Shown here piece by piece: positions 38,314-47,821 of a DNA stretch of 64,000 nucleotides. The position numbers were made by a program, and so were the translations under genes. Location: the NCBI RefSeq assembly GCF_004361915.1, contig NZ_SNWP01000011.1, positions 248,001-312,000 of the forward strand, given 5' to 3'. Source of the DNA: Sediminibacterium goheungense. Its GTDB lineage: Bacteria > Bacteroidota > Bacteroidia > Chitinophagales > Chitinophagaceae. Numbering within the stretch: the first letter of the stretch is position 1; every line of letters starts with the position of its first letter. The notes below the pieces were generated by a model. That model ran no database searches and had not been told where the DNA came from. It saw nothing but the letters and a program-made list of their open reading frames with translations.

Positions 38314-39381
38314 ATGGCCATTCAGTTTTTGCCACTTCATCTAGACCTTGAGACAAAAGCGGTGCTAAAAAAATTGGCACAGGCAAACAGGGCCCTGGCA
38401 GAACTGAAAGGTGTTATAACCAGTATTCCGAATCAAAGTATTTTACTTGAAACACTTACGCTAAGAGAAGCAAGGGAGAGTTCTGCTATTGAAAATATCA
38501 TCAGCACTTTTGATGAAGTATACCAAAGTAGTTTTTTAGGAAATCATTTTGCGAGTCCGGCAGCAAAAGAAGTACATCAATATGCTACAGCTTTGCGCAA
38601 GGGCTTTGAACTTGTTACGCAAAATAACCTGCTTACGAATAATCATATGCTGGAAATACAAGCAGTAATTGAGCAGAATGAGGCTGGGTTCAGAAAACTA
38701 CCAGGTACAAAATTACTAAATGACCAGACAGGAGAAGTTGTATATACACCTCCGCAGGATTATGATACGATAGTAGCATTTATGAATAATCTGGAATTGT
38801 TTATAAATGATGATGAGATGATGTCGATAGATCCCCTGATTAAAATGGCTGTGATTCATCATCAGTTTGAAAGTATTCATCCTTTTTACGATGGAAATGG
38901 ACGTACAGGTCGGATCATTAATATTTTGTATCTCGTTCAAAAAAAATTGTTACATCTACCTGTTTTATACCTGAGCCGTTACATTATCCAGCATAAAAAA
39001 GATTATTACAGATTGTTACAGGAAGTAAGGGATACTGAAAATTGGGAAGAATGGATTTTATTTATGTTGGATGGGATAGAAAAAACGGCTAATGAATCAG
39101 TGATACTAATAGGAGCCATCAAGCAGTTGATGCAGGAATACAAAAGCAAAATCAGGAGCCAATATCCAAAATTATATAGTCAGGATTTACTCAATAATCT
39201 TTTTAAATATCCATACACAAAAATTGAATTTTTACAGGCTGATTTGGATATTAGCCGAAGTACTGCCATTCGTTACCTTGATACATTGGTACAGTCAGGG
39301 CTGTTGTTCAAACGGAAGCTGGGTAGGGATAATTATTATTTGAATAAACCATTGTTTGTATTATTGACGCAAAGCAATTGA
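38314..39381 (+). CDS. Fic-domain AMPylase with N-terminal inhibitory helix
   Basis: Fic proteins transfer AMP or related groups to target proteins. The catalytic loop HPFYDGNGRTGR (189-200) is complete. An N-terminal inhibitory motif SxxxEN is seen as S56...E60-N61, so this is the self-inhibited class II layout, and no separate antitoxin is needed. The C-terminal 80 residues hold a winged-helix-like segment ('DLDISRSTAIRYLDTLVQSG'), suggesting DNA binding and autoregulation. The start is the ATG at 38314; the frame upstream begins at a TTG. Confidence 0.9.
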   Translation: MAIQFLPLHLDLETKAVLKKLAQANRALAELKGVITSIPNQSILLETLTLREARESSAIENIISTFDEVYQSSFLGNHFASPAAKEVHQYATALRKGFELVTQNNLLTNNHMLEIQAVIEQNEAGFRKLPGTKLLNDQTGEVVYTPPQDYDTIVAFMNNLELFINDDEMMSIDPLIKMAVIHHQFESIHPFYDGNGRTGRIINILYLVQKKLLHLPVLYLSRYIIQHKKDYYRLLQEVRDTENWEEWILFMLDGIEKTANESVILIGAIKQLMQEYKSKIRSQYPKLYSQDLLNNLFKYPYTKIEFLQADLDISRSTAIRYLDTLVQSGLLFKRKLGRDNYYLNKPLFVLLTQSN

Positions 39382-39409
39382 TAGAGAAACCATAACACCC
39401 TACCCAATC

Positions 39410-40459
39410 ATGCTAGTGTATCTAAGAACAAAATTTATTGCTATTGTTCTCCTCCTTTGTATAGGTACTATTAGCATACAGGCACAACAAGCCCTGCATT
39501 TGGTAACAACAGAAAATATTTTTACCAATGCCCCTTTCCAATCCTGTCATGCTGCCACCATCTGTTCACTCAATAAAGGCGAATTAATGGCAGCCTGGTT
39601 TGGTGGCAATTTTGAAGGAGATACATCGGTTGCTATCTGGACATCTTTCCGGAATGCCGATGGATGGACAGCTCCACATAAAACAGCAAGGGGTATGCTT
39701 AACGGTAAACCCTATGCCTGCTGGAACCCGGTATTGTTTACCGATGCAAAGGGAAAACTTTACCTGCATTACAAAGTAGGTGCCAATCCGCGCCAATGGA
39801 AAGCATTCTATAAAACATCAACCGATGGGGGACGCAGCTGGTCTGATGCAGTGCAATTGCCCGATAGTTTACTGGGTCCTATCAGAAGCAAACCCCTGTT
39901 GCTATCGAATGGTGATATACTCTATCCTTCCAGCCGTGAAAGCATCGATGAGAAAAGCTGGACGGCGCATTTTGAAAAATCGGATGCAGCTGGTATTCAC
40001 TGGAGAACCTATTCGCTACCTTCTACTGAATATGGCATTATACAGCCCACACTATTGTTGTATAAAAACAAAGCTATCCAGGCACTTTTCCGTAGCAGAC
40101 AGAATATGATTGTACAGAGCTGGTCAACCGATGAAGGCCAGCATTGGTCGGCACCCGAGGCAACGGGGTTACCCAATCCCAATGCAGGTATCGATGCCGC
40201 AACATTATCTGATGGTACACAGCTGCTGGTATATAACCCGTTGAAAGCAGGCGCCAACTGGTGGGAGGGAAGAAGTGTATTGAAAATAGCGGCTTCTACC
40301 GACGGTGTTAACTGGAAAGATGTATACACACTCGAAGAACATGCAGATGGAGAATACAGTTACCCGGCAATTATTGTTGATGCGAAAAATAGCATACATA
40401 TTGTTTATACGGCAAAGAGATCGGTGATCAGGTATGTGCAGCTGAAAACGGCGAATTAG
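39410..40459 (+). CDS. Sialidase-fold (BNR repeat) exported protein
   Basis: A 349-residue protein with a signal peptide ending IQAQ. A six-bladed propeller of the BNR_2 type is suggested by three Asp-box motifs: STDGGRSW (near 137), STDEGQHW (near 238) and STDGVNW (near 295). The N-terminal FRIP motif of true sialidases is not visible, and the start reads 'APFQSCHAATI', so it may act on another sugar. It stands 28 nt after the Fic gene on the same strand and converges on the globin gene. Confidence 0.8.
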   Translation: MLVYLRTKFIAIVLLLCIGTISIQAQQALHLVTTENIFTNAPFQSCHAATICSLNKGELMAAWFGGNFEGDTSVAIWTSFRNADGWTAPHKTARGMLNGKPYACWNPVLFTDAKGKLYLHYKVGANPRQWKAFYKTSTDGGRSWSDAVQLPDSLLGPIRSKPLLLSNGDILYPSSRESIDEKSWTAHFEKSDAAGIHWRTYSLPSTEYGIIQPTLLLYKNKAIQALFRSRQNMIVQSWSTDEGQHWSAPEATGLPNPNAGIDAATLSDGTQLLVYNPLKAGANWWEGRSVLKIAASTDGVNWKDVYTLEEHADGEYSYPAIIVDAKNSIHIVYTAKRSVIRYVQLKTAN

Positions 40460-40484
40460 CGTTGAGAATACTGGCGGGAAGGTC

Positions 40485-40868
40485 TTATTCTTGTTTATCT
40501 GCAAAAAGATGCTGCTGTATAATCTGTGAAATGTTAAGAGCGCGCTGCTTAGCCAGTAATGCATAATGGCCGCTGAAGAGTTCATCTACTGTTGCAATAA
40601 AAACGATATTCCATTGCTGAAAATGATCCTGTCGCAACGGTAAAACCTTGTGCAGGTGTTGGTGGAGGGTCATCGGATTACCTGTATAGCTGCCACTGAA
40701 GAATAAGGCGTTTTCCCAGAAATCGCACATGGTTGACAGGTGTTTGTCCCAGTTTATTTTCTGCTTGCCATGGAATACCGGTGCTAAGAGTGGGTCACCA
40801 GCAATTTTTTTATAGAATGTACTAACCAGTAGCATGATATCTTCACGGCTGGTAATATCTTTTTTCAT
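40485..40868 (-). CDS. Group III truncated hemoglobin
   Basis: A 127-residue globin. 'ITSREDIMLLVSTFYKKIAGDPLLAPVF' and the heme-side 'FWENALFFSGSYTGNPMTLHQHLH' fit group III truncated hemoglobins (Cgb-like). Such proteins bind O2 or NO; in this setting NO detoxification or O2 scavenging for N2O reductase is plausible. It is the last gene of the minus-strand nos operon, 9 nt after the hemerythrin gene. Confidence 0.88.
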   Translation of the reverse strand: MKKDITSREDIMLLVSTFYKKIAGDPLLAPVFHGKQKINWDKHLSTMCDFWENALFFSGSYTGNPMTLHQHLHKVLPLRQDHFQQWNIVFIATVDELFSGHYALLAKQRALNISQIIQQHLFADKQE

Positions 40869-40877
40869 GACAGTTGT

Positions 40878-41309
40878 TTAAAGCAGTAACCTGAACTTTT
40901 CGAATAATGCTTCATCACAATATTGTTCAAGCATGGGGAAAAGCTGCTTTTCTTCTTTTCTGATATGGTCGTTCAATAGAATACCGATCTCGTTTAACTG
41001 ATCTTCCCGGGTTGTTACGCTATCCAGTTGTGTAAACACTTGTTTTAATGCCTCATGTTCAGCCAGTATCTCTGTGAGCAATGTATCCAGTTCTTTGGTC
41101 AGCCCGCTGCATTGTTCATAAATGCGTTCTTCTTTTTCGAAATGCGACAAAAGGGTTTGCTGAAAATAGGCTTTCGCATACACTATTTTTCCGGCGGTGT
41201 CAGCGGGCATACCCTTATAGTTGGGCATATCGTTCCGTAATAACTGTGCCAGTAAGAGCCCTGAATGGTGCTCTCGCGAAAGTGGTTGTAAGGCAATATG
41301 TCTTTTCAT
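40878..41309 (-). CDS. Hemerythrin-domain protein
   Basis: A 143-residue four-helix bundle with the di-iron ligand pattern H14/H15 in REHHSG, HFEKEE, EHEALK and HIRKEEKQLFP. It could bind O2 or NO, or store iron. It begins 2 nt after nosY ends, so it is part of the nos operon. Confidence 0.88.
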   Translation of the reverse strand: MKRHIALQPLSREHHSGLLLAQLLRNDMPNYKGMPADTAGKIVYAKAYFQQTLLSHFEKEERIYEQCSGLTKELDTLLTEILAEHEALKQVFTQLDSVTTREDQLNEIGILLNDHIRKEEKQLFPMLEQYCDEALFEKFRLLL

Positions 41310-41311
41310 AA

Positions 41312-42079
41312 TCAGAGGTCTTTATGGTTAAAGCGCCGAACGGAGATCCATAATGGAATCAGGGTCCAGAGTAGTAATATGATAAACGAAGTGGCCTGGC
41401 CCCAGAGCGTGCCAAAAAACTGCTGAAACACAGCACCGGTATAACCCAGTAAGGCAGCAATATCCATTTTTAACAGTATCAGTATACGTCCAAGATCAAT
41501 CGGGTTGAGGGTACTGATGAGTATCATTGGCTTTTCCATCGGATAATCTGCAAACTGAAAGAGCAGAAACAATACAATACCATCAAAAAGCAATGAAAAA
41601 TATAACCACAGTAAAATAGCCACACCAATACCTTTTGCCTTATCCCTTGTTTTAACTGAAGCGAGTAAGGCAATGGCAATAAATATAATTGACAAAAGTA
41701 GCCCGGTAAACAACATGGTAATACCTGTAATATCCGGTACGAAAATCAGAAGCGGTATACCGGCGCCTATTAAAAAGGCAAGCGATAAAGAAAAGGCCAT
41801 GCCTGCAAATAAGCTTAACCAGATACGTGAACGGGTAAGAGGCTGGCTAACCAATAGTTCTATGAATTCTGCACTGTTGTATATATAAATGGTCGAAAAA
41901 ACAATACATATCATCGGAACAATGATCAGTAAAATATTCAGTAATCCCAATAAGCCCTTGGTAGTATTATCTTCCAGACCAAACAGCATGAAAGACAGCA
42001 AGAGGAGAAAAATGGTATAGGCTAGTACAATCTTATTGCGCAGGATATCTATGATAACATATTTCATAATCTTTTTCAT
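41312..42079 (-). CDS. nosY: NosY-type ABC transporter permease
   Basis: A 255-residue integral membrane protein with about six transmembrane helices. It is the membrane partner of NosF in the NosDFY system that matures the CuZ copper-sulfur site of NosZ. It overlaps nosF by 4 bp and follows the classic D-F-Y order. Confidence 0.9.
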   Translation of the reverse strand: MKKIMKYVIIDILRNKIVLAYTIFLLLLSFMLFGLEDNTTKGLLGLLNILLIIVPMICIVFSTIYIYNSAEFIELLVSQPLTRSRIWLSLFAGMAFSLSLAFLIGAGIPLLIFVPDITGITMLFTGLLLSIIFIAIALLASVKTRDKAKGIGVAILLWLYFSLLFDGIVLFLLFQFADYPMEKPMILISTLNPIDLGRILILLKMDIAALLGYTGAVFQQFFGTLWGQATSFIILLLWTLIPLWISVRRFNHKDL

Positions 42080-42795
42080 GGCACAAGGAGGTTTTGGGTC
42101 ATAATGGTGGCTATTACTTTGCTTAAACGGATTTGTCCGGTTGTTTTCTGTAAGGCATCAACAGATTGCTGAAAACATAATTTACCATCCTGTATATAAA
42201 TAATCTGTGTAACCAGATCATCCAGTTCACTGAGTATATGTGAGGTAATGAGAATGAGTTTACCGTTTTCTTTCTCTTTAATAATTTTTGCTTTTAGTAT
42301 TTCTGCCGCAACAGGGTCAAGTCCTGCAGTAGGTTCGTCGAGGATAATTACCTGCGGATTAAAAAGAAAAGCCAGTACAGCACTTACTTTTTGCCGGGTA
42401 CCACCGGAGAGGGTACGCATGCGTTTGTCGAGTATTTTATCGAGTCCGAAGGCGTAAAATAATTCTTCATCAGTACCATTTTCATTACCCGATCTTATGT
42501 CTTTCATCATGGTCAGTAACTGTCCAATACTCATATTATCTGGGTACCTGCCAATCTGTGGCATATAACCAATCTGTTCGCGGTATTGCCAGTTGTTTTT
42601 GATGTTCTTTCCGTTAAAAGTAATGAAGCCGCTATTGCAGATTACCATTCCCAGTATGGCTTTTATAAAGGTGGTTTTTCCACTTCCATTGGGTCCAATC
42701 AGGGCAATACATTCTCCCTGGTTACAGGTAACAGAAAGGTTATCCAGTACCTTCAGCTTCCCGAATTGTTTCGATACGTTGGTGGCAATGATCAT
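42076..42795 (-). CDS. nosF: NosF-type ABC transporter ATPase
   Basis: A 239-residue ATPase: Walker A GPNGSGKTT (about 34-42), signature LSGGTRQK, Walker B VIILDEPTAGLD, switch His in TSH. It energises NosDFY. It overlaps nosD and nosY by 4 bp each. Confidence 0.95.
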   Translation of the reverse strand: MIIATNVSKQFGKLKVLDNLSVTCNQGECIALIGPNGSGKTTFIKAILGMVICNSGFITFNGKNIKNNWQYREQIGYMPQIGRYPDNMSIGQLLTMMKDIRSGNENGTDEELFYAFGLDKILDKRMRTLSGGTRQKVSAVLAFLFNPQVIILDEPTAGLDPVAAEILKAKIIKEKENGKLILITSHILSELDDLVTQIIYIQDGKLCFQQSVDALQKTTGQIRLSKVIATIMTQNLLVP

Positions 42796-44027
42796 AGCTT
42801 CAGGGGTTTCATGAGGGGTGATGCATCTTTTAAATTCTCCGGGGTAAGTGAGGGAATCAGTTTTTCTGTTTTATCAAAAAGCGATGTCATAAAACTGCGG
42901 AACAATATCATGGCAGTTGGATTTCTCTCTACAATAACAGCATACATACTAACGGGTCGGTATGGAATATCGCCCCGGTTGTTTTTATCAAGATCGTATC
43001 CCTCATATTTATCCCAGTAATTCTGCGAAAATGTATTCAGTACAAGACTTCCATTGGTGCCTACATCAAAAGTATTGGAGAGAAAATTGTTGCCGATAAC
43101 GGTAATATCCATACAGCTGGCCTGTATTTTCATGGCCCAGCCATTGCTTTGAAAACGATTTTTTTGTACCTTAATCCTGTTGGCACCTTCCAGAAAAATG
43201 GCAACTGTATTTTCAACAAACTGGTTACTTTCAATACGGCTGTCACTGATTTCTTTTAATAGAATACCATAAGCAGCATCGCCCCAGCTCTGTGTAAACA
43301 GGTTGTTGAGCATCGTTACATGATGCGAAAACATAACAGCCACACCTGCTCCATTGTTTCTGAACTGGTTGTTGAGGTAACTATCGTTGCTGGAAAACAT
43401 AAAGTGCAAGCCATACCGCAGGTTTTTTTCAGCAATATTCCTGCTGATAATAGAGTGGGTAACAAACTCAAAATAAATGCCATCTCTATGCCCGCTGATG
43501 CGGTTGTTTGTAATCTGCATGCTGTCGCTCTTCCAGCAGTGAATGCCATTACCGCTCTGCTGCTCATTTTTAGAGAAACTGGTAAGCTGGTTGTTTTCGA
43601 TGACACAATTATTACCCAGCTGCGAGTAAATACCAAAAAAAGTATTTGATAAAACATTGTTACGGATGATGACATGACTGCTGTTATAGATTTTAATACC
43701 GGCAAAATCATCCATACTCGAAATACCAGAGTTAATAACCTTCATTCCTTCAATCGTTACAGCATCTGCTCTTACTGCAATTACTTCATACCGGTATTCT
43801 CCATCTATAACCGGATAGTTAATTCCTGTGAGTACAATGCTTTTTTTAATGACTAGTCCTTTCTCTCTGTACACACCTGCTGTAACCCTGATGGTATCGC
43901 CGTCTTTCGCCAGTGCCAGTGCCTGCCGTATGGTTCTAATGGCCGATTGTTGATGTACTGTAATATTTCTGGCATCAACCATTTTTGCCATCAGTAGTAA
44001 CAATATATATAACAGTATGGCTCTCAT
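42792..44027 (-). CDS. nosD: NosD periplasmic copper-processing protein
   Basis: A 411-residue right-handed beta-helix with a signal peptide (ending MVDA). It carries repeated parallel-beta-helix (CASH/NosD) coils such as 'GIKIYNSSHVIIRNNVLSNT'. It delivers sulfur/copper components to NosZ with NosF and NosY. It overlaps the upstream gene by 4 bp. Confidence 0.94.
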   Translation of the reverse strand: MRAILLYILLLLMAKMVDARNITVHQQSAIRTIRQALALAKDGDTIRVTAGVYREKGLVIKKSIVLTGINYPVIDGEYRYEVIAVRADAVTIEGMKVINSGISSMDDFAGIKIYNSSHVIIRNNVLSNTFFGIYSQLGNNCVIENNQLTSFSKNEQQSGNGIHCWKSDSMQITNNRISGHRDGIYFEFVTHSIISRNIAEKNLRYGLHFMFSSNDSYLNNQFRNNGAGVAVMFSHHVTMLNNLFTQSWGDAAYGILLKEISDSRIESNQFVENTVAIFLEGANRIKVQKNRFQSNGWAMKIQASCMDITVIGNNFLSNTFDVGTNGSLVLNTFSQNYWDKYEGYDLDKNNRGDIPYRPVSMYAVIVERNPTAMILFRSFMTSLFDKTEKLIPSLTPENLKDASPLMKPLKL

Positions 44028-45025
44028 GGCTTCACAAATTCATTCCAGTTAGTGATGCTGCCATTGTTTTTCAGTTCGGCAGTAATACTGTCCCTGTGTG
44101 CAAAAACAGCCATCTTACCTCCCATGGGGCCATTGATTGATGGGCTTTCTACCAACACAGCTTTATGGGCGTCTATCAACTCATGGTTGCCGGAAAACAA
44201 TATCAGGTAAATGTATTTCACAGAAGCTTTGTCCTGCATGGTCAGGAAACTTTTCAAACAAACTACATCATCAAATTTGTATACTTTGCCTTTTGCAGTA
44301 ATCAATTCACCTCCATATTGAGGCTCTGTTATACGCATTTTACAGGCGCTGCAATGGTCTGTACCTATTATAATTTTTTCGGGACCACTGTTGCAAGAGG
44401 CCAGACAGGAGAGAGAAAAGATGAATAGCATGCTTTTCACTACTATACTTTTCTGCTGCCTCCATTCTGTTACTGCCAGTATAAAACTGATGAGCCCCAC
44501 GCCTAAAAATATCCATCCGCCTATATCAGGAAAAGAATAAGCACCGAAATTCAACAGCTGTTTGAAACCCAGTAAAGGTGGCTGGTACGACATGCCAGGT
44601 ACTACAATAGCAGCGTCTGGTCGCAGGTTATGACCGTAATTGTATTCCCATCTCCAGAAATCATACATCGATATGATGCCAAAGCAGATGAATAAAAGCA
44701 ATAGCAGATAGAGGTATTTTTTTCTGCCGAGGGTGGCAGTCAGTATAAAGGCCAATGCAAAAAAAACTACCAGATAGGGCAGTACACGAAACTCTATAAA
44801 GTCAGTGGTATGCAGGGTTTTCATACCAATATAATGGTTAAGGCCATTGATGATGTCTACATTACCGGCCAGCTCATGAGGGTATATGAGCAGCCGTAAA
44901 CCCTCCGGATATTGAGGTGCAATCAGATCAATGCGCCATAGCGGTACAAACAGTACGAGTATTAATAAAATTCCGCAAATAGCCAGCAGTATTCTTGAAA
45001 CCGGATGTAATTGCTTATTGTTCAT
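44024..45025 (-). CDS. nosL: Membrane protein fused to NosL copper chaperone
   Basis: A 333-residue two-part protein. Residues 1-190 hold about four transmembrane helices ('ILLAICGILLILVLFVPLW', 'VLPYLVVFFALAFILT', 'YLYLLLLLFICFGIIS', 'WIFLGVGLISFILAV'). Residues 195-333 are NosL, including what was once its own lipoprotein signal (SLSCLASC, C211) and the copper motif DHCSACKM with C225, C228 and M230. NosL hands Cu(I) to apo-NosZ. It lies 82 nt after nosZ and overlaps nosD. Confidence 0.88.
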   Translation of the reverse strand: MNNKQLHPVSRILLAICGILLILVLFVPLWRIDLIAPQYPEGLRLLIYPHELAGNVDIINGLNHYIGMKTLHTTDFIEFRVLPYLVVFFALAFILTATLGRKKYLYLLLLLFICFGIISMYDFWRWEYNYGHNLRPDAAIVVPGMSYQPPLLGFKQLLNFGAYSFPDIGGWIFLGVGLISFILAVTEWRQQKSIVVKSMLFIFSLSCLASCNSGPEKIIIGTDHCSACKMRITEPQYGGELITAKGKVYKFDDVVCLKSFLTMQDKASVKYIYLILFSGNHELIDAHKAVLVESPSINGPMGGKMAVFAHRDSITAELKNNGSITNWNEFVKP

Positions 45026-45107
45026 ATATCATTGCTTTTTACAGAACTAAAAAGGGAGCAGGCTGCAATCCTGCTCCCTAACTATAAAACCAACTTGTAC
45101 AACGCAC

Positions 45108-47087
45108 TTATTTGGTAGCAGGAGCCGTTTTACCTGTGCTGAAACGCAGGGGAACAGCTGATCCCTTGGGCGATACGCGCAGGTAACCCGACATTTCCTG
45201 GTGCAGGGCACTACAGAAATCGGTACAATAGAAAGGATAAATACCTACCCTGTCTGCCACCCATTTCAATGTTTGTGTTTCGCCAGGCATAATCAGCAGT
45301 TCAGCATTGTTGGCGCCTTTAATGGCAAAACCATGGGGCACATCCCAATCCTGTTCAAGGTTGGTAATGTGGAAGTACACTTCTTCACCCTGTTGAATAC
45401 CTTCAATATTATCAGGTGCCAGGTGAGAGCGTATGGTGGTCATGTAAACATGTACCTTACCATTCTCTCTTACTACCTTGGTAGCCCCTTCACCTTTGGC
45501 TACATAGGGATGCTGGTTATCGTCAATTTTAAAAATCTTCAGCGATTTGTCTTTGATCAGATCAGCCCTTACCGCCTGTGCATAGTGTGGCTCACCAATG
45601 GTTGGGAAGTCGAGTATCAACTGCATCTTATCGCCACTGATGTCGAAGAGCTGTGCACTCTGTGAAAGTTCTGGGCCGGTTGGGAGGTATCTGTCTTTGG
45701 TAATTTTATTATACGCAATCAGGTATTTTGGATCAGGCTTTTTACTGTCGCCACCGGGAATGGTAAGGTGACCAATCGAATAATAAGTAGCGGCACGATC
45801 CAGAACTTTCAGGTCCTTGATGTTCCATTTCACTACTTCAGACGAAACAAAGAATGAAGTATAGGCATTGCCTTTGCCATCAAATTCGGTGTGTAAAGGC
45901 CCGAGGCCGGGCTTCTGCAGTTCCCCATGTAAGGCAGATTCGTATTTGATGACAGGTAAGCCATCAAATTCACCAATAAAGTCTTTTGCGGCAATGGCAT
46001 TCTGTATTTTATCGAAACTGAATACAGGTACCAGTGCTGCCAGTTTACCACTACCTACAATATATTCACCTGTAGGGTCAACATCGCAGCCGTGTGGCGA
46101 TTTGGGGCAGGGAATAAAGTAACAGATGTCTTTAAAATTTTTGGCATCGAGCACCAGTACTTCTGTTTTAATCTGTGAGGTAGCAGTATGTGTTTTTTCA
46201 TCGTAGCGGTTACTGGCATATTTTACAGCCTGTTTTCTGCCCTTACCTGCTTTGATATACTCTTCTGCTTTTTTCCAGTTAACCGCCATGATAAAATCCT
46301 TATCGCGCTGTGAAGCATTTACTTCCAGCAGGGTACTGGCTTTTTCTGTATTGTAACAGGAGAAGAAGAACCAGCCATTCGATTTGCCCTTGCCCGCATG
46401 GCTCAGGTCGAAGTTTACACCTGGGCATTGAATCTGGAAAGCCAGGTCCATTTTACCATCGTTTTTATCTACGCTGATAAAACTGATGGTGCCTTTGAAA
46501 TTGTCTTTGTAAGTATCGATGGCCACATCTCCATTGGCATCATCGGGTGGTACGCTGAAGCGGGTTCCTGCTACTACATATTCAGTGTTTTCGGTAATAA
46601 AAGGAGAACTGTGGTTGCCGGCACTGTTGGGCAGTTCAATAATTTCTGCTGTGCGGAAAGTAGTAAGGTCAATACGCGCAACCCTGGGTGTATTATTGGC
46701 GTTGCCAAATACCCAGCGACCATCAATTTCACCATTGGTCTGCGACATTTCTGTATGGTGCAGGTCATCCCAGGGTACCATGCCGTGTGAAGTATTTAGC
46801 ATGGCTTTGGTTTCTTCGCTATAGCCCCATCCTTTTTCTGGGTCAACAGAGAATACCGGAATTACACGGAGCAAACGGCCGGATGGTAAACCATATACGC
46901 TCATCTGACCACTGAAACCCCCGGATACAAAATTGTAAAACTGATCATATTGTCCGGGTGCCACATAAGCTTTAGCTGCCGCATCGGCACCCACTGCACT
47001 ACCTGTATTTTTGGGTTTACAGGCGAATATGCTGAGGCTGATGCAGCCTATCAGTAATGCCCATCGTTTAGTTGAAAAATGTGTCAT
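45108..47087 (-). CDS. nosZ: Nitrous oxide reductase, clade II type
   Basis: Reduces N2O to N2. A 659-residue lipoprotein-like precursor with Sec signal and lipobox cysteine (IFAC, C23), without the Tat motif of clade I enzymes. The propeller's first CuZ ligands are H110/H111 in DDLHHTEM. The C-terminal cupredoxin domain has the CuA site C621, C625, H629, M632 in CTDFCSALHQEM. The cytochrome c gene lies 29 nt upstream and the nosL fusion follows. Confidence 0.97.
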   Translation of the reverse strand: MTHFSTKRWALLIGCISLSIFACKPKNTGSAVGADAAAKAYVAPGQYDQFYNFVSGGFSGQMSVYGLPSGRLLRVIPVFSVDPEKGWGYSEETKAMLNTSHGMVPWDDLHHTEMSQTNGEIDGRWVFGNANNTPRVARIDLTTFRTAEIIELPNSAGNHSSPFITENTEYVVAGTRFSVPPDDANGDVAIDTYKDNFKGTISFISVDKNDGKMDLAFQIQCPGVNFDLSHAGKGKSNGWFFFSCYNTEKASTLLEVNASQRDKDFIMAVNWKKAEEYIKAGKGRKQAVKYASNRYDEKTHTATSQIKTEVLVLDAKNFKDICYFIPCPKSPHGCDVDPTGEYIVGSGKLAALVPVFSFDKIQNAIAAKDFIGEFDGLPVIKYESALHGELQKPGLGPLHTEFDGKGNAYTSFFVSSEVVKWNIKDLKVLDRAATYYSIGHLTIPGGDSKKPDPKYLIAYNKITKDRYLPTGPELSQSAQLFDISGDKMQLILDFPTIGEPHYAQAVRADLIKDKSLKIFKIDDNQHPYVAKGEGATKVVRENGKVHVYMTTIRSHLAPDNIEGIQQGEEVYFHITNLEQDWDVPHGFAIKGANNAELLIMPGETQTLKWVADRVGIYPFYCTDFCSALHQEMSGYLRVSPKGSAVPLRFSTGKTAPATK

Positions 47088-47116
47088 TATATAACAGTTT
47101 AGTTATGAGAAATCGA

Positions 47117-47593
47117 TTATTTCACACCGTCGTTCTTACGCATGAACTCATAGAGTGAAAGTGCTTCCTGATCGGTAAGACTCTGATTGGGCATTCTTAC
47201 CAAACATATTTCCAGTTGCGCCTGTGCTTTCGGATCAATGTTCAGCATGGCATCGGTATTGGTAATGAAGTTGAGAATCCAGGCAGCTTCATGTCTGCTG
47301 GTAACTCCTTTCCATCCGGGGCCCACCAGTTTTTCTTCAGAGAGTTTATGGCAGCTGCCACATTTTACATTGTACACTTTATTGCCCTCACCGGCCAATG
47401 CCAGATCGAGTTTGGGATTAATCTGTACATCTTTAAATTTCCCTTCTCCTCTGTTAGGGTCATAGGAAGGATTATCTTTACCGGGTTCGGTTTTCTCTGT
47501 ACTGGCAGCTGCAGTGGCAGGTGCATGAGAATTACCGCCACCACAGGCTGCGATCAGAGAACCAAGGGTAAGGATGACAATGAGTTTTTTCAT
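47117..47593 (-). CDS. Monoheme cytochrome c lipoprotein of the nos operon
   Basis: A 158-residue protein with lipoprotein signal (AACGGG), a linker rich in Ala/Thr/Lys, and one c-type heme motif CGSCH; the axial Met is probably in 'RMPNQSLTDQE'. It is likely to pass electrons from the quinol pool to NosZ, as clade II clusters lack NosR. First gene of the eight-gene minus-strand operon. Confidence 0.9.
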   Translation of the reverse strand: MKKLIVILTLGSLIAACGGGNSHAPATAAASTEKTEPGKDNPSYDPNRGEGKFKDVQINPKLDLALAGEGNKVYNVKCGSCHKLSEEKLVGPGWKGVTSRHEAAWILNFITNTDAMLNIDPKAQAQLEICLVRMPNQSLTDQEALSLYEFMRKNDGVK

Positions 47594-47741
47594 GGCTGAA
47601 AGTTTTGCGTTGAATCAAATAATTGAATACAAGATTAACCTGCTGTCTTTTCAATTTTTATGCGTTCAATCATAATGCAGCAACCGGAGAAAATGGCATT
47701 GTACTAAGTCGTTCATTTACAATACCTTTGAAATAGGAACC

Positions 47742-47753
47742 TGATATATATCA
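47742..47753. promoter_or_regulatory. Fnr/Crp-type box, TGAT-N4-ATCA
   Basis: TGATATATATCA is a perfect 12-bp palindrome with the FNR-family core TGAT-N4-ATCA. It lies in the divergent gap, 69 bp before the Crp/Fnr gene and about 150 bp before the nos operon. Confidence 0.6.
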
Positions 47754-47821
47754 TATTCCTGCCTGCGCAAAATCATACCCGGTACTATTGTTGCTGAATA
47801 GCTTTACATAAATCAACAGCT

